DNA of 64,000 bases from Bacteroidales bacterium (lineage in GTDB: Bacteria; Bacteroidota; Bacteroidia; Bacteroidales; TTA-H9), in assembly GCA_030656615.1 (NCBI GenBank), contig JAUSOY010000070.1, positions 21,630 to 85,629 on the forward strand, in the 5' to 3' direction. Under the pieces are notes generated by a model. The model was not told the DNA's origin. It worked only from the letters and a program-made list of their open reading frames with translations, and made no database searches. A program made the position numbers and the translations under genes. The first letter of the stretch is position 1. Each line of letters opens with the position of its first letter. Shown here piece by piece: positions 64,000 to 64,000 of this stretch.

Positions 64000-64000
64000 A

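Overview
The window is typical of a chromosome from the phylum Bacteroidota. Supporting signs are repeated promoter boxes of the form TTG / TAnnTTTG in place of -35/-10, almost no Shine-Dalgarno sequences, a short primary sigma factor (288 aa), a ParA/ParB pair, a TonB-dependent receptor, GIN-domain, DUF5683-like and DUF6340-like secreted proteins, and a very long NusB. Order-level placement (Bacteroidales/Marinilabiliales-like) is only inference. Most of the window is dense housekeeping DNA. Two accessory stretches (about 4.2-6.9 kb and 58.6-64 kb) look different: AT-rich, spaced-out genes, repeats and palindromes.

Layout. 1-4.2 kb: end of a diadenylate cyclase gene, a lipoprotein, def, ruvX, then dapD, a family-9 glycosyltransferase and a YrdC-type threonylcarbamoyl-AMP synthase. 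4.2-6.9 kb: accessory block 1, with a REP-associated (Y1/HUH) transposase that carries a perfect 30-bp palindrome inside its own reading frame and is flanked by promoter-bearing direct repeats, then a YiiX-like hydrolase/membrane-protein pair bracketed by inverted copies of a short motif. 6.9-15.5 kb: ABC-F ATPase, rplS, a large secreted glycosidase, a DUF6340-like lipoprotein and two poorly known proteins. 15.6-21.6 kb: a purine (xanthine) dehydrogenase operon xdhC-xdhA-xdhB with a P-loop NTPase and an EamA permease. 21.7-33.8 kb: prmC, nusB, parAB, two envelope proteins, phosphohexomutase, mltG, a GNAT enzyme, dapF, a DegP protease and the primary sigma factor. 33.9-48.7 kb: a PNGase F-like glycoamidase, GAPDH, a TonB receptor, pyrG-smpB-lipA-lipB, a RelA-type enzyme with a decayed HD domain, floA-nfeD, clpS and a Nudix hydrolase. 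48.7-58.5 kb: a TlpA-like thioredoxin protein, a coiled-coil protein, a SanA/YdcF-like protein, a GIN-domain protein, two adjacent kinase-like signalling proteins that both lack the phosphoacceptor histidine, an EamA permease and a saccharopine-dehydrogenase-like enzyme.

58.55 kb to the end: a tRNA-Met gene followed by degenerate fragments of its own 3' half, interrupted by small palindromes, then accessory block 2. This block holds a possible HEPN-fold protein, a coiled-coil lipoprotein, a three-gene unit headed by an apparent fusion of the DNA-reading FtsK gamma winged helix to an HNH nuclease, a protein with the HEPN RNase motif, and a ~200-bp direct repeat that flanks the nuclease and HEPN genes. 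No integrase is visible, but the layout fits a tRNA-targeted island. The FtsK-gamma/HNH unit and the repeated boundary motifs around single accessory genes are the best candidates for something undescribed.

Translation starts were adjusted where the longest reading frame ran upstream through promoter DNA or began at a TTG directly before a better ATG. All family names come from recognising motifs by eye; no database search was possible.
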